Below, one piece after another: positions 14,338 to 15,267 of a stretch of DNA of 15,267 bases (position 1 is its first letter; each line of letters opens with the position of its first letter). The DNA lies in NCBI GenBank assembly GCA_025924755.1, contig JAICHT010000050.1, forward strand, positions 1 to 15,267, given 5' to 3'. The notes under the pieces are model-generated. The model ran no database searches, was not told where the DNA came from, and saw nothing but the letters and a program-made list of their open reading frames with translations. The stretch comes from Chitinophagaceae bacterium (GTDB lineage: Bacteria > Bacteroidota > Bacteroidia > Chitinophagales > Chitinophagaceae). Position numbers and translations under genes: made by a program.

Positions 14338-15267
14338 TTAAATTCTTGCTGCCCGAATAATATCGGCAAATACACCGGAAGCTGTTACTTCGGCACCGGC
14401 GCCTGCACCTTTAACTACCATGGGTTGCTGCGTGTACCTGGTGGTATAAAAAAGTACAATATTGTCCTTGCCATATAGGTGATAAAAGTCGTGCTGCGGG
14501 CCAATATGCTGCAACCCTACAGTAGCTTTGCCTCCTTCATATTTGGCCACTACTTTTAATTTTTTTCCTGCTTCGGCAGCTTCCGTATATAACTTTTTAA
14601 AATGTGCTTCCTGGTTTTCCATCTCTTTATAAAAGTCTTCCACACTTCCCTGCATGCAGGATGGCGGCATAAACGGGTGGTTGGTAATATCTTCCATTTC
14701 CAAATCTTCCCCGGCTTCACGTGCCAGTATCATGATCTTGCGCATCACATCGGTGCCGCTTAAATCTAATCGTGGGTCAGGTTCGGTATAGCCTTCTTCC
14801 TGCGCCTGCCTTACCACTTCCGCAAAACTTTTTTCTCCATTATAATTATTGAAAACAAAATTTAAGGTACCGCTTAATACGGCTTCTATTTTGGTAACTT
14901 CATCACCGCTTCGCAACAAATCATTTAACGTGCCGATAATAGGCAAACTAGCGCCTACATTGGTTTCAAACAAAAATGAAGCATTATGATCCCGCGCCAT
15001 ATCTTTTAATTTCCGGTAATAGGCATAGGGCGATGAGCAGGCAATTTTATTGCAGGCTACTACTGATATACTTTTAGGAAAAACCTGGTCGTAACTGCGG
15101 CCTACTACTTCATTGGCGGTTACATCTACCAGCACGGCATTGCGTAAATTTTTTGTTTGTATGATCCGGATAAATTCTTCTAACAGCATCGGTTGTCCAT
15201 TGTCCAAAGCAGTTCTCCAATCTGCCAAATGAATACCCTCATCATTGAAGCACATTTTTTTACTATT
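14338..15267 (-). CDS. thrA: Aspartokinase / homoserine dehydrogenase, C-terminal dehydrogenase part (N-terminus outside window)
   Basis: The frame runs open from the right edge to the stop at 14338, giving 309 visible residues; an internal ATG at 15255 is not the start because NSKK precedes it in frame and matches E. coli ThrA (ANSK). Homoserine dehydrogenase features seen are the conserved Lys in ACNK (74), SGTLNF (132-137), GYTEPDPRLDLSGTDVMRK (159-177) with the catalytic Asp/Lys region, and the C-terminal GAGAGAEVTASGVFADII. The wording follows the bifunctional ThrA/MetL type through to the C-terminus (no separate ACT domain), so an N-terminal aspartokinase is expected beyond the edge. 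It reduces aspartate semialdehyde to homoserine with NAD(P)H. It is the first visible gene of thrA-thrB-thrC. Confidence 0.95.
   Translation of the reverse strand, partial: NSKKMCFNDEGIHLADWRTALDNGQPMLLEEFIRIIQTKNLRNAVLVDVTANEVVGRSYDQVFPKSISVVACNKIACSSPYAYYRKLKDMARDHNASFLFETNVGASLPIIGTLNDLLRSGDEVTKIEAVLSGTLNFVFNNYNGEKSFAEVVRQAQEEGYTEPDPRLDLSGTDVMRKIMILAREAGEDLEMEDITNHPFMPPSCMQGSVEDFYKEMENQEAHFKKLYTEAAEAGKKLKVVAKYEGGKATVGLQHIGPQHDFYHLYGKDNIVLFYTTRYTQQPMVVKGAGAGAEVTASGVFADIIRAARI

Noticed and set aside
1..15267. Mobile elements, tRNA or rRNA genes, CRISPR arrays, riboswitches
   Set aside because: I looked for transposase or integrase motifs, cloverleaf folds, regularly spaced repeats and known leader structures and found none I could support. 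The thr operon's own leader lies outside the window.

Overview
The window looks like chromosomal DNA of a member of the Bacteroidota, most likely Chitinophagaceae or a close relative. The grounds are the protein style (short secreted proteins ending their signal peptides in FAQ or AQ, a GH2/GH27/GH9 carbohydrate set, a cupin-AraC regulator), A-rich translation starts without strong Shine-Dalgarno sequences, and one clear Bacteroidota-type -7 box (TAnnTTTG). I see no mobile element, rRNA, tRNA or CRISPR array. The genus is inference; no marker gene is present.

Layout. (1) 2-1985, plus strand: the C-terminal third or so of a GH2 beta-galactosidase cut by the left edge, then a secreted GH27 alpha-galactosidase 34 bp downstream, closed by a strong bidirectional terminator shared with a convergent aldo/keto reductase (2044-3027, minus). 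(2) Divergent from that reductase is a secreted GH9 cellulase/endoglucanase (3171-4931), followed by a terminator and a long empty stretch. (3) 5391-7162 holds small proteins of unknown function: two secreted ones, one lipoprotein on the minus strand and one short cytosolic protein. (4) 7163-7596 looks empty at first but contains, on the minus strand, a 28-codon ORF followed by a good intrinsic terminator. (5) 7597-9622, minus: an envelope PAP2-type phosphatase and a cupin-AraC regulator. (6) Divergent from the regulator: a phytanoyl-CoA-dioxygenase-family oxygenase (9768-10739) and a HAD phosphatase (10859-11482). (7) 11571 to the right edge, minus: thrA (partial, homoserine dehydrogenase end), thrB, thrC and a small VOC/PhnB-like protein, closely spaced and probably one operon.

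How the genes work together. GH2, GH27 and GH9 fit stepwise breakdown of galactose-decorated plant cell-wall polysaccharide; the substrate is inferred and no SusC/SusD pair lies in the window. ThrA, ThrB and ThrC carry aspartate-derived carbon to threonine: aspartate semialdehyde to homoserine, then O-phosphohomoserine, then threonine. The AraC regulator and the divergent oxygenase share a 145-bp intergenic region and may form a regulator-target pair.

Most of the window is ordinary metabolism. No previously undescribed multi-gene system could be demonstrated. The best candidates for something unannotated are the 28-codon ORF with its terminator near 7.3-7.4 kb and the lineage-type small secreted proteins.
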